This document shows, piece after piece, positions 26,582 through 35,163 of a DNA stretch of 64,000 nt (its first letter is position 1; each line of letters starts with the position of its first letter). A model generated the notes under the pieces. That model was given only the letters and a program-made list of their open reading frames with translations. It had not been told where the DNA came from and did not search any database. The stretch comes from Pseudomonas chlororaphis (GTDB lineage: Bacteria; Pseudomonadota; Gammaproteobacteria; Pseudomonadales; Pseudomonadaceae), in assembly GCF_003731765.1 (NCBI RefSeq), contig NZ_MOAL01000004.1, positions 1,116,001 to 1,180,000 on the forward strand, read 5' to 3'. A program made the translations under genes and the position numbers.

Positions 26582-28228
26582 TCACACCGTGGCTGCCGGC
26601 TCCTTGCTCTGCACCGTGCTCCTGGGTTCGCTGGCCAGGATCATCTGGGCGGCTTTCTCGGCGATCATCAGGGTCGGCGAGCAGGTGTTGCCAGAGGTGA
26701 TGCGCGGCATGATCGAGGCGTCGGCGACGCGCAGCCCCGGAATGCCGTGGACCCGCAGTTGGGCATCCACCACGGCCTCGGCGTCTTGCCCCATGCGGCA
26801 CGTGCCCACCGGATGGAAAATGGTAGTCCCGATACGCGCCGCTGCCTCATGCAGTTGTTCTTCGCTGCGCAATTCGTCGCCGGGCAGGTACTCCTTGGGC
26901 TTGAAACGTTGCAGGGCCGGTGCGGCAACAATGCGCCGGGTCAGGCGGATGGCGTCGGCAGCGACCCGCAGGTCCTCGGGGTGGCTCAGGTAGTTGGGCT
27001 GGATCAGCGGCGGCGCGGTCGGCTCCAGGGAGCGGATGTCCACCCGGCCGCGGCTCTGCGGGCGCAGGTCGCAGACCGACGCGGTAAACGCCGGGAAGCT
27101 GTGCAACGGCTCGCCGAAGCGCTCCAGGGACAGGGGTTGCACGTGGTATTCGAGGTTGGCCGAGGTCTGTTCCGGGCCGGACCGGGCGAACGCCCCCAAC
27201 TGGCTGGGGGCCATGGACAGCGGGCCGCTGCGGTCATACAGGTAGCGCAGGCCCATGCCCATCTTGCCCCACAGGCTGCCGGCGATCTGGTTCAGGGTGC
27301 GGGCATTTTCCAGTTGGTAGATCAGGCGCAATTGCAGGTGGTCCTGAAGGTTGCCGCCGACCCCCGGCAACTCATGGGCCACGCCGATGCCCAGACGATT
27401 GAGCAAGGGCGCGGGGCCGATGCCGGAGCGTTGGAGAATGCCGGGCGAGCCGACCGAACCGGCGCAGAGGATGATTTCCCGCCGTGCCTTGAAGCTCTGC
27501 TGGCGGCCTTGATGCAGGGCGTTGACCGCACTGGCGCGGCCGTCTTCCAGCAGCACTCGTTGCACCTCGACGTCGGTCAACACGGTGAGGTTGGCGCGCT
27601 CGCGGATCGGCTTGAGAAAGGCCTTGGCGGCGTTCCAGCGCACGCCGCTTTTCTGGTTGACCTGGAAGTAGCCGCAGCCCTCGTTGTCGCCGCCGTTGAA
27701 GTCATCGATCTGGGCGATGCCGCTCTGTTCGGCGGCGTTGCGGAAGGCGTCGAGAATGGGCCAGGACAGGCGCTGGCGTTCCACCCGCCATTCCCCGGCG
27801 GCGCCGTGCAGGGGGCTGGCACCGGCAAAGTGATTTTCGCTTTTCTTGAATAGCGGCAATACGTCTTGCCAGCTCCAACCCGGGTTGCCCTGGTCGGCCC
27901 AGCCGTCATAGTCGCCGGCCTGGCCGCGCATGTAGATCATGCCGTTGATGGAGGAGCAGCCGCCCAGCACCTTGCCCCGCGGGTAGCTCAGGCTGCGCCC
28001 TTGCAGGCCGGGTTCGGCTTCGGTCTTGAAGCACCAGTCGGTCCTGGGGTTGCCGATGCAGAACAGGTAGCCGACGGGAATGTGGATCCAGGGGTAGTTG
28101 TCGCGGCCACCGGCTTCCAGCAGCAGCACCCGGTGTGCGGGGTTGGCGGACAGCCGATTGGCCAGCAGGCAGCCAGCGGGGCCGGCGCCCACCACGATGT
28201 AGTCGTAGGGTTCCAGGACAGGGAGCAT
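26582..28228 (-). CDS. GMC-family FAD-dependent oxidoreductase
   Basis: 548 residues from ATG 28228, which has GAGGAGGT at proper spacing and puts YDYIVVGAGPAGC at the N-terminus; a nearby ATG two codons earlier is out of frame. Shows the FAD motif, the YPRGKVLGGCSSINGM signature 1, and CAGSVGSPGILQRSG signature 2. The catalytic His lies in the GTTIFHPVGTCRMG block and the SGNTCSPTLMI block follows. Closest to BetA/alcohol dehydrogenase-type proteins; with the adjacent MHS transporter and divergent LysR it forms a small alcohol or polyol use unit. Substrate unknown. Confidence 0.85.
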   Translation of the reverse strand: MLPVLEPYDYIVVGAGPAGCLLANRLSANPAHRVLLLEAGGRDNYPWIHIPVGYLFCIGNPRTDWCFKTEAEPGLQGRSLSYPRGKVLGGCSSINGMIYMRGQAGDYDGWADQGNPGWSWQDVLPLFKKSENHFAGASPLHGAAGEWRVERQRLSWPILDAFRNAAEQSGIAQIDDFNGGDNEGCGYFQVNQKSGVRWNAAKAFLKPIRERANLTVLTDVEVQRVLLEDGRASAVNALHQGRQQSFKARREIILCAGSVGSPGILQRSGIGPAPLLNRLGIGVAHELPGVGGNLQDHLQLRLIYQLENARTLNQIAGSLWGKMGMGLRYLYDRSGPLSMAPSQLGAFARSGPEQTSANLEYHVQPLSLERFGEPLHSFPAFTASVCDLRPQSRGRVDIRSLEPTAPPLIQPNYLSHPEDLRVAADAIRLTRRIVAAPALQRFKPKEYLPGDELRSEEQLHEAAARIGTTIFHPVGTCRMGQDAEAVVDAQLRVHGIPGLRVADASIMPRITSGNTCSPTLMIAEKAAQMILASEPRSTVQSKEPAATV

Positions 28229-28271
28229 CCATGACCTCCTCATTGTTGTTCTTGTTGCGGTTCATCCTAGT

Positions 28272-28302
28272 TGTTAGCTTTCGTTAAAAAAATGTTAGTT
28301 TT
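28272..28302. promoter_or_regulatory. Candidate operator: direct repeat TGTTAG(C/T)TTT two turns apart
   Basis: TGTTAGCTTT (28272-28281) and TGTTAGTTTT (28293-28302) start 21 bases apart in the divergent region between the GMC gene and the LysR gene. Same-face repeats in such a gap suggest binding by the encoded LysR protein. Confidence 0.4.
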
Positions 28303-28389
28303 TACGCAGCAGCTGTGCGTTTTTAAACAGCGCTCGATTTCCCCCAGGACGGCTCCTCTGGTGCTTTCCCCCTGGCAAAAGGAACAGGC

Positions 28390-29313
28390 ATGTTCGACTG
28401 GAACGATGTGCGGTTTTTTCTCGAGTTGCAGCGCAGCGGCCGCCTGCTCACTGCGGCGCAGCGGCTCAAGACCACCCACACCACGGTGGCCCGGCACATC
28501 GAAGCCATCGAAAAGAGCCTGGGCACCGCGCTGTTTGTCCAGCACGCCCAGGGCTATGAGTTGACCCCGGCCGGCGAGGCGTTGCTCAAGCACGCCGAGG
28601 CCATGGAAAACGTCGCCTTGCTGGCCCAGGAAGAAATCACCCAGTCCAGTGCCCCCCTGGGCAAGATCCGCGTGGGGGTCACCGAGGGGCTGGGGGTGAG
28701 GTTTCTCGCCGCGCGTTTTCACGGCCTGTTCCAGCGTTACCCGGGGCTGGAGGTGGAACTGGTGGCGGTACCGCGCTTTGTCAGCATCCTCAACCGCGAG
28801 GCGGAAATCAGCATCCACCTGGAACGCCCGGCGGCGGACATGCTGGTGACGCGCAAACTCTCCGACTACTCCCTGGCGCTCTACGCCAGCCCGGCCTATC
28901 TGGATCGCGCGCCGCCCTTGCACAGCCGCGAGGACCTGGGGCGGCATCACTGGATCGGCTACGTCGATGACCTGCTGTTCAGCCCGGAGCTGATGTTCCT
29001 CAACAGCTTCTGCCGCAACCCCCAGGTGGTGTTTCGCAGCACCAGCGTGATCGCCCAGCAAGAGGCGGCGCGCTCCGGCCTAGGCATCGCCGTGCTGCCG
29101 TGCTACATGGCGGCCGATGACCCCGGGCTGGTGCCCTTGCTGCCGACTGAAAGTATCCAGCGCGCCTACTGGATCAGTACCCGTCGCGAGCTGCACAAGT
29201 CGGTGCGCTTGCGCGTGGTGTGGGATTACCTGGTGGCCCTCTGCGAGGCGGAGCAAGCCCTGTTGCTGGGTGCCCGGCCCCCGGCAGTGGAAGACTCAAA
29301 CGCCGCTGGATAG
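28390..29313 (+). CDS. LysR-family transcriptional regulator
   Basis: 307 residues with an AAAAGGAAC ribosome site. HTH at residues 1-60 (GRLLTAAQRLKTTHTTVARHIEAIE), then a LysR ligand domain (IRVGVTEGLGVRFLA). It is divergent from the GMC/MHS genes and is their probable regulator. Confidence 0.85.
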   Translation: MFDWNDVRFFLELQRSGRLLTAAQRLKTTHTTVARHIEAIEKSLGTALFVQHAQGYELTPAGEALLKHAEAMENVALLAQEEITQSSAPLGKIRVGVTEGLGVRFLAARFHGLFQRYPGLEVELVAVPRFVSILNREAEISIHLERPAADMLVTRKLSDYSLALYASPAYLDRAPPLHSREDLGRHHWIGYVDDLLFSPELMFLNSFCRNPQVVFRSTSVIAQQEAARSGLGIAVLPCYMAADDPGLVPLLPTESIQRAYWISTRRELHKSVRLRVVWDYLVALCEAEQALLLGARPPAVEDSNAAG

Positions 29314-29384
29314 ACGGCGCCAGAGCCTGTTTAATGGCGCCCCTGATGTTTCCCGGCTGTTGCTAAAAGGACTGGCTTGGCCCC

Positions 29385-29753
29385 ATGAAAAAACGCACCT
29401 CCATCCTCTGGTCCCTGGCCGCCGTGTTCCTGGCTTATCAGGCCTACTACGGCTTTTACTACGGCAAAGAGTATGAAGAAAAACGCTACAGCCCCAATCA
29501 CGCCTTCTACTACCAGAAGTACCGGCTGTTCAGCCTACGGGCCCTGATCCCGGAGATGGGCACGCCCGGCAATGGCGATGGCTCGCGGTACTCCATCGGC
29601 GGCTACCTGCGGGTATTCAAGGCCGACGGCACCCTGCAAGGCGAAAGCTATGACCGCTGCATTTCGGTGATGGAAATCACCTGGGCTGACGATGCGGTGA
29701 TTGGCTTCGCCTGCACTGATCACTTGATTCCATTGTCCGGCAAGTCCGGTTAG
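29385..29753 (+). CDS. Small membrane-anchored or exported hypothetical protein
   Basis: 122 residues: an N-terminal hydrophobic segment (ILWSLAAVFLAYQAYYGFYY) and a soluble domain rich in Tyr, with a Cys in DRCISVMEITW and one in FACTDHL. No family recognised. It begins a run of four small same-strand genes and a broken one. Confidence 0.6.
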   Translation: MKKRTSILWSLAAVFLAYQAYYGFYYGKEYEEKRYSPNHAFYYQKYRLFSLRALIPEMGTPGNGDGSRYSIGGYLRVFKADGTLQGESYDRCISVMEITWADDAVIGFACTDHLIPLSGKSG

Positions 29754-29764
29754 GGCCAGGAGCA

Positions 29765-30316
29765 GTGAGCCAGGAACAGCACATCCAGCAGCGTGCATTG
29801 CAGCTGCCCGACGACGCTCTGGGCGCCTTCTGCCTGTTGGCGGCCGAGCGTTTGCAACCCATCTACCAGCGGTTTGCCGGGGCGTTCGCCCTCCCTCAGG
29901 GGCCCTTGCCGGCGCTGCTTGAACAGCTGTTCCAGCACCTGGCCGCCGGCACGCCGGTGACGCAAGCGGTATTCAGCGCCCGGGCCGAAGCCCTGATTCC
30001 GGACACCGAAGACTTCTCCGACGTCCGGGCCGACCAGGCCCAGTGCGCGGCCATCTGTACCGCCTACTGTGTGGATTTTCTCGCCACGGGTGACCGGAAC
30101 TGGGCGGGCCATGCCTTGGACAAGGTGCTTGAGGCCCTGGACATTTACGGCTACGAAGGCGGCCCGGCGGACGCCGCCTTGGCCCGGGAACTGGCCTGGC
30201 AGCTGCAACTGCTGCAACACCTTGAACACCACCCCCTGAGCCCGAGCCGGCTGGTCGACCTGCGTGCCGACAACGCCCGCTATGGACTGCCCAGCGTGCC
30301 GGAACCCGGCGCCTGA
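29765..30316 (+). CDS. DUF416-like (YjaG-type) soluble protein
   Basis: 183 residues from GTG 29765 behind CAGGAGCA, 11 bases after the previous gene. The all-helical sequence (AFCLLAAERLQPIYQRFA; DALDIYGYEGG) and length resemble DUF416/YjaG proteins, whose function is unknown. The match is by eye and uncertain. It could also be an immunity-type protein, given the neighbouring small genes. Confidence 0.55.
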   Translation: MSQEQHIQQRALQLPDDALGAFCLLAAERLQPIYQRFAGAFALPQGPLPALLEQLFQHLAAGTPVTQAVFSARAEALIPDTEDFSDVRADQAQCAAICTAYCVDFLATGDRNWAGHALDKVLEALDIYGYEGGPADAALARELAWQLQLLQHLEHHPLSPSRLVDLRADNARYGLPSVPEPGA

Positions 30317-30348
30317 CGATGCCCGACGCTGTAGACAAGGAGTCACCC

Positions 30349-30969
30349 ATGCCACCCGCACACCCCGACAGCCTCGCCGAGGAACTCAGTGCAGCCCTGA
30401 CGGCCCTTGGCCTGGACAGCGCCCAGGTGACGCACAAACCCCAGGTGCTGGCGGCCATCGCCCGGACGTTCGTGAACGGTCATCCCCGCGCCTGGTGGCT
30501 AGGTTTGCGGGGCCCCGTCAGGGCGCAATTCTTTGCCGATGACAGCGGGTACCGGCATCTGCAAGACGTCGCACCGCAGGTGGGCGGTAATGTCTGGTGG
30601 GTGGTGGACGATGGTGAACAGGAGCCCTTTGTCTTCGATATCCCCTTGGCCCGGGTCGGCGAGGTCATCGCTGAGTGCCGTTATGTCGAGTATTACCTAG
30701 TGGCCAAGACACTCGATTGGTTGCTGGCGGAAAACGATCACGGGCAGTTGCTACTGGCCACTCAGGGGGCCATTGAACAGTCGCTGGCCCACCCGCAACC
30801 GGTCGAAACCTTGTGGGCGCTGATGCTGGAGTTGCATGGGTTGGGGCTGAACAAGGCGGAGCTGATCCATGCCCTGCAACGCCTCAATCAACACCTCCAA
30901 CTTGATGGGTGGGAGCAGCAGGCCGCCAGCGTGGAGGCCGTGCTGGATAGGCTCGCGGGCCTGGACTGA
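30349..30969 (+). CDS. DUF6756-like soluble protein
   Basis: 206 residues from ATG 30349, selected for its AAGGAG ribosome site over ATG 30319. The central region RAWWLGL, GYRHLQDVAP, then YVEYYLVAKTLDWLLAENDHG matches what I recall of DUF6756, a family often met near toxin-type loci. The C-terminal 60 residues are a helical extension. Function unknown. Confidence 0.55.
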   Translation: MPPAHPDSLAEELSAALTALGLDSAQVTHKPQVLAAIARTFVNGHPRAWWLGLRGPVRAQFFADDSGYRHLQDVAPQVGGNVWWVVDDGEQEPFVFDIPLARVGEVIAECRYVEYYLVAKTLDWLLAENDHGQLLLATQGAIEQSLAHPQPVETLWALMLELHGLGLNKAELIHALQRLNQHLQLDGWEQQAASVEAVLDRLAGLD

Positions 30970-31092
30970 AGTCGCGCGCGTGCCAGCTTGTTCAAGCGCG
31001 TCCCGACTCGCAACACCCTCTGCAACCTGCACAGAACAAGCATCGAAGGGTATCTATGCATCGCCCCCAAGCTGTCAAAAAAAGGCTGACCC

Positions 31093-31716
31093 ATGACTGA
31101 CCTCCATCCATTGTCGGTGTCTTTTCCCGATCTGTTGCGCGGGTTGCTGGACGGTACGTTGCCGGAGCATGCCGGCTGGGCGGGGCTGGCGGATTTTTCC
31201 CCGCAGCAGCTGGTGCGCCGGGGGTATGAGCTGGCCGGGGATCCGCAAGATGTTCACCTGTATGAACAGTCGGTGTCGCTGGCCTGTCGGCGGCGCTCAC
31301 TGCCCCTGCTGTGCAAGGTCTACTACAACGGCAGTGAGCCCATGGGGGTAGGGTTCTCCGTGGGCAAAGGCTTGCGCCTGAATACCCTGCTCAAGCAGTA
31401 CCAAGCCCTCAGGGGCCTGGATGATCTGGCCCGGGGGCCCTTGGAGTTGTTCTTTTTCGACGAAGAACGCCGGGATGGCGCGGTGATTCTCGAAGGGACC
31501 ACCGTGGTGCGTTTTGATCAGGGTTGCAGCCGCAGTGCTTACCGGGTCGTCACCCTGGAACGGGACCCTCCCGCGTCGTGCGGCCTGCCGGTCATCGCGA
31601 CCGCCACGGTGAGGCACACCATGCACCACTACCCATTGCCCCAAGGCGCCGAAAGCCCTGGGCAACGGCCGGAAAACCGTGCCTTGACCCGTTTGCTCAA
31701 GGGCCGCCCGGCCTGA
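31093..31716 (+). CDS. Hypothetical protein
   Basis: 207 residues, soluble; N-terminal acidic helices, then a mixed alpha/beta region with PLELFFFDEERRDGAV and a conserved-looking MHHYPLPQGAESPGQRPENRALTRLL tail segment. No family recognised. It follows the DUF6756-like gene after a 123-base gap and precedes the frameshifted gene. Confidence 0.55.
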   Translation: MTDLHPLSVSFPDLLRGLLDGTLPEHAGWAGLADFSPQQLVRRGYELAGDPQDVHLYEQSVSLACRRRSLPLLCKVYYNGSEPMGVGFSVGKGLRLNTLLKQYQALRGLDDLARGPLELFFFDEERRDGAVILEGTTVVRFDQGCSRSAYRVVTLERDPPASCGLPVIATATVRHTMHHYPLPQGAESPGQRPENRALTRLLKGRPA

Positions 31717-31747
31717 TCAGGCGGCCAGTGCCTGGAGGTAAAAAAAC

Positions 31748-31986
31748 ATGAACGGGCAGCAACTGGATGAGGTGGCGGCGCGCTGTGAACGGGCCGCTCC
31801 CGGGCCTTGGTTGTCTTATGTGGAAGGGCGGGATCGAACGTTATCCGCACGGGCGGACTCAACGGCGAAGACCTGAAGCTGTCAGGCGCGAGTGTGGCCG
31901 ATCAGGACTTCATTGCCCACGCCCGTCAGGACCTTCCGGCCCTGATCGTCGAAGTGCGGCGGCTACGCCGTTTGCTGGGCCAATGA
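31748..31986 (+). pseudogene. Frameshifted small gene
   Basis: ATG 31748 has an excellent site (GGAGGT with 8-base spacing). The first frame reads MNGQQLDEVAARCERAAPGP, continues to about 31830 and ends at TGA 31874-31876. A second frame picks up a protein-like stretch from about 31834 (SNVIRTGGLNGEDLKLSG) and ends at TGA 31984-31986 with VRRLRRLLGQ. Joined, they give about 78 residues. Strain polymorphism, sequencing error or a decayed gene are all possible. No function recognised. Confidence 0.6.
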
Positions 31987-32044
31987 TTGCCAGGCAAATT
32001 CTTCCTTGGTCAGGGGGCCGGCTATGGCAGGCGGCAGTGGGTGT

Positions 32045-33142
32045 TCAATCAATCTGCAAATCGAAATGCGTGCTGGCCAGTCGTTGTCCGTTGACCAGCA
32101 GGTGCACCTGGTGATGGCCCGGGTAGTGACGGCGGGTGGTCATGGCCTGGATCCTTTGGCTGCGGCCCAGGTGTTTGCGTTCGCCGGCGGCGAGGTCGAA
32201 GGTTTTCCATTTGAAGACCTTGGACGCGGCGACGCCCGAGGCCTTGATGTAGTCGATGGCGTAGTCCACTACCAGGCGTTGGCTCGCGGCCAAGGTGGAG
32301 TCCAGCGTGACCGCCAGTTGCAAGGACTCCCCCAGGCGCAGCCTCACCGGAGCGACGCTGAAGTCGCTGACGCTGACCTCGGCCCGGGCGCCGGCGCCAA
32401 TCAGGGCCAGGGCCCGGGGCTGGCCCTGTTTGATCAGGCTGCGCAGGGCATGGCGGGCGATCCAGGCGCGGTGGGGTGCTTGCAGGTCCCAGCTTTCCAG
32501 GCAATCGAGCACCCACTCGGGGTGGTCCTTGGTGATGTCGTTGAGGTGGTTGGCCACCGACTTGCGCACGTACAGGCTGGGGTCGTTGTTCAACTGTTCG
32601 AGGATCGCTGCCGCCAGTTGCGGGTCGGCCTGCAAGCGCTCCAGGCGGAACGACCAGGGCAGGCGTGGGCGGCAGCCTTCACTGGCCAGGCGGCGCACGT
32701 GCGGGTCCGGGTCTTGGGCCCAGTCGAGCATGTGCTCCAGGGTCGCCTGCTGATGGCTGCGCAGGAACGGCCGCACAGCGAACTCCGACGAACCAAAGGC
32801 GGTGAAGAATTTCAGCGCGGCCATGGAGCGCTCGAAATCCTCAGCACCGTGGCTGGCCACGTAGTGCGGCAGAAAGATGCACACGAAACGGTTGTTCAGC
32901 CGCGGCGCCAGGGCGTAAAGCCGTTGCAGGTTATCGGCGTAGCCCTGCGGCAGCACGGCGTGCAGGCTGTCGCTGACCCGTGCCAGGCGTTGCATCAGCG
33001 ACAGTTCGGCCAGGCCCTGGGTAGCGTGCCGGAGAAAGCCCGGGTGATCGAAGGCCGGGTACACCCGGCGCATTTCATCAGCGATGTGCACCAGGCGTTC
33101 GAGGTTGAAGATGTCCTTGAGGGCGGCATTTTCAGAGGGCAT
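32045..33142 (-). CDS. alkC: DNA glycosylase AlkC (HEAT-repeat plus Ig-like domain)
   Basis: 365 residues. The N-terminal ~260 residues are ALK-type HEAT repeats (for example SEGCRPRLPWSFRLERL and LYVRKSVANHLNDITKDHPEWV) as in AlkD/AlkC, which remove alkylated bases such as 3-methyladenine without base flipping. The C-terminal ~100 residues form a beta-rich Ig-like domain (VRLRLGESLQLAVTLDSTL; YPGHHQVHLLVNG), the feature that separates AlkC from AlkD; a P. fluorescens AlkC structure with this architecture is published. It is a single gene, convergent with the small-gene run. Confidence 0.8.
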   Translation of the reverse strand: MPSENAALKDIFNLERLVHIADEMRRVYPAFDHPGFLRHATQGLAELSLMQRLARVSDSLHAVLPQGYADNLQRLYALAPRLNNRFVCIFLPHYVASHGAEDFERSMAALKFFTAFGSSEFAVRPFLRSHQQATLEHMLDWAQDPDPHVRRLASEGCRPRLPWSFRLERLQADPQLAAAILEQLNNDPSLYVRKSVANHLNDITKDHPEWVLDCLESWDLQAPHRAWIARHALRSLIKQGQPRALALIGAGARAEVSVSDFSVAPVRLRLGESLQLAVTLDSTLAASQRLVVDYAIDYIKASGVAASKVFKWKTFDLAAGERKHLGRSQRIQAMTTRRHYPGHHQVHLLVNGQRLASTHFDLQID

Positions 33143-33241
33143 GGCGGCGTCCGTTGAGGGGCAGGGGCGCCTACTGTAAAGCAGGCGCCCGACAGAAACG
33201 GTCAGTAGCGCCGAGGGGGCGGCGCCGGTATGGCCCTGGCG

Positions 33242-35065
33242 TCAGCGCATCGGCGGCAGGGGGTTCTCGATCTGTTCATCCTGATGGTCGGCCTCGAACA
33301 GCCGGGCCAGTTCGGCCCGGGCTTCCTGGGCGGTCTGCAGGACCTTGGCGGCGTCGTCGTACACCGCGTGCTGGGCTTTGAGCAACTGTTGGTCGTGGGA
33401 GGTGAAACGCTGGATCCGCGAGTCGGCCTGGGCCTGGGTCAAGCCCAGGCCGAGCAGGGTGCGGCGGCTCATTTCCAGGCTGGAATAGAAGGTTTCGCGG
33501 ATCGCCTCGGCGCCCAGGTCCACCAGGCGGTGCACGTGCTGGCGGTTACGCGCCCGGGCGATGATTTTCATGTGCGGGTACAGCCGGCGCACCACCTCGG
33601 CGGTCTTGATATTGGTTTCCGGGTCGTCGGTGGCGATGACGAAAAACTCTGCCTGGCCGACCTTGGCCGCGCTGAGGATTTCCGGGCGCATGGGGTCGCC
33701 GTAGAACACCGGCATGCCGCCGAAACTGCGGGTCAGCTCGATGGTTTCCACCGAGGTGTCGAGGGCCACGAAGGGGATTTTCTGGGCCCGCAGGATCCGC
33801 GCCACAATCTGCCCCATACGGCCCATGCCGGCGATCACCACCCGCGGTGCATCGGTGTCGATGTCGCGGTATTCGGCGGGCATCTCCACAGGCTTGGCCG
33901 GGGCGCGCAGCAGGCGTGCGCAGGCCAGCAGCAACAGCGGCGTGAGGGCCATGGACAGGGTGATGGTCAGCACCAGCAGGTCATACAGCCGGGGTTCGAA
34001 CAGGCCCTGGTCGCGGCCGATCTTGAACACCACAAAGGCGAATTCACCACCGGCCGCCAGCACCACCCCCAGGCGCACCGCACTGACCCGGCCGAGGCCG
34101 CCGGCCAGGCGCCCGACCACGTACAGCAGCGGCAGTTTGAGGGCAATCAGCAGCAGGGTCAGGCCCAGCACGGTGATCGGCGCGCTGAACAGCAGGCTGA
34201 TATTGGCGCCCATGCCGACGCTGATAAAAAACAGGCCCAGCAGCAGGCCCTTGAAGGGCTCGATCTGTGCTTCCAGCTCGTGGCGGTATTCGGAGTCTGC
34301 CAGCAGCAGGCCGGCGAGGAAGGCCCCGAGGGCCATGGACACGCCCACCGAATCCATCAGCCAGGCCGTGCCGATCACCACCAGCAGGGCGGTGGCGGTG
34401 GAGACTTCCGGCAGGCGGGTGCGGGCGACGATGCGAAACACCGGGCGCAGCAGGTAGCGGCCACCGACCACCACCACGGCGATGCTGCCCAGCACTTGCA
34501 GGCCGTGGCGCAGGTCTTCGGCACCGCTGGTGTTGTGGGCCGCCCCGGCCAGCACTGGGACCATGGCGATCAAGGGGATGGCGGCAATGTCCTGGAACAG
34601 CAGGATGGCAAAGGCCAGGCGCCCGTGGGGGCTGGTCAGTTCCTTGCGTTCGGCCAGGCTTTGCAGGCCGAAGGCGGTGGATGACAAGGCCAGGCCCAGG
34701 CCCAGGACAATCGCACTGTTGAGCGGCTGGCCAAACAGCCACAGCGCGACCACGCCGATGGTCACCCCGGTCAGCAGCACCTGGGCCAGGCCCACGCCGA
34801 ACACCGCCTTGCGCATCACCCACAGGCGTCGAGGCGACAGCTCCAGGCCGATGATGAACAGCAGCAGGACCACCCCCAGCTCGGAAATATGGCTGACGCT
34901 CTGCGGGTTGCCGATCAGCCCCAGCACTGCCGGGCCGATGATCACCCCGGCAAACAGGTAGCCCAGCACGGCCCCCAACTGCAGGCGCTTGGCCAGGGGC
35001 ACGGTGAGCACCGCAGCGCAGAGAAATACGACGGCGGCTTGTAGCAGGTTGCCTTCATGGGGCAT
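33242..35065 (-). CDS. CPA2-family monovalent cation:H+ antiporter with TrkA-N domain (Kef-like)
   Basis: 607 residues, the size of KefB/KefC, with an AGGAG site before ATG 35065. Twelve or so membrane helices occupy residues 1-380. A Rossmann TrkA-N domain follows (VVIAGMGRMGQIVARIL, GxGxxG; FYGDPMRPEIL), ending in a charged cytosolic tail. Kef proteins export K+ in exchange for H+ on electrophile stress, gated by glutathione adducts. No KefF/KefG partner is adjacent, so the gating ligand is unknown. Confidence 0.85.
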   Translation of the reverse strand: MPHEGNLLQAAVVFLCAAVLTVPLAKRLQLGAVLGYLFAGVIIGPAVLGLIGNPQSVSHISELGVVLLLFIIGLELSPRRLWVMRKAVFGVGLAQVLLTGVTIGVVALWLFGQPLNSAIVLGLGLALSSTAFGLQSLAERKELTSPHGRLAFAILLFQDIAAIPLIAMVPVLAGAAHNTSGAEDLRHGLQVLGSIAVVVVGGRYLLRPVFRIVARTRLPEVSTATALLVVIGTAWLMDSVGVSMALGAFLAGLLLADSEYRHELEAQIEPFKGLLLGLFFISVGMGANISLLFSAPITVLGLTLLLIALKLPLLYVVGRLAGGLGRVSAVRLGVVLAAGGEFAFVVFKIGRDQGLFEPRLYDLLVLTITLSMALTPLLLLACARLLRAPAKPVEMPAEYRDIDTDAPRVVIAGMGRMGQIVARILRAQKIPFVALDTSVETIELTRSFGGMPVFYGDPMRPEILSAAKVGQAEFFVIATDDPETNIKTAEVVRRLYPHMKIIARARNRQHVHRLVDLGAEAIRETFYSSLEMSRRTLLGLGLTQAQADSRIQRFTSHDQQLLKAQHAVYDDAAKVLQTAQEARAELARLFEADHQDEQIENPLPPMR

Positions 35066-35163
35066 GGGGGAACTCCTGACGCGGTGAAACGGGTAAAAAA
35101 GAAGCGCAGTTTACCGAGGTCGTTGGGGTCGCTGCTTGTATTCAGGTGTCGTGTGACGGTTTT

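Noticed and set aside
27906..28265. ATG at the second GMC gene's ribosome site in another frame
   Set aside because: The out-of-frame ATG makes no GMC sequence; ATG 28228 gives the FAD-binding N-terminus.
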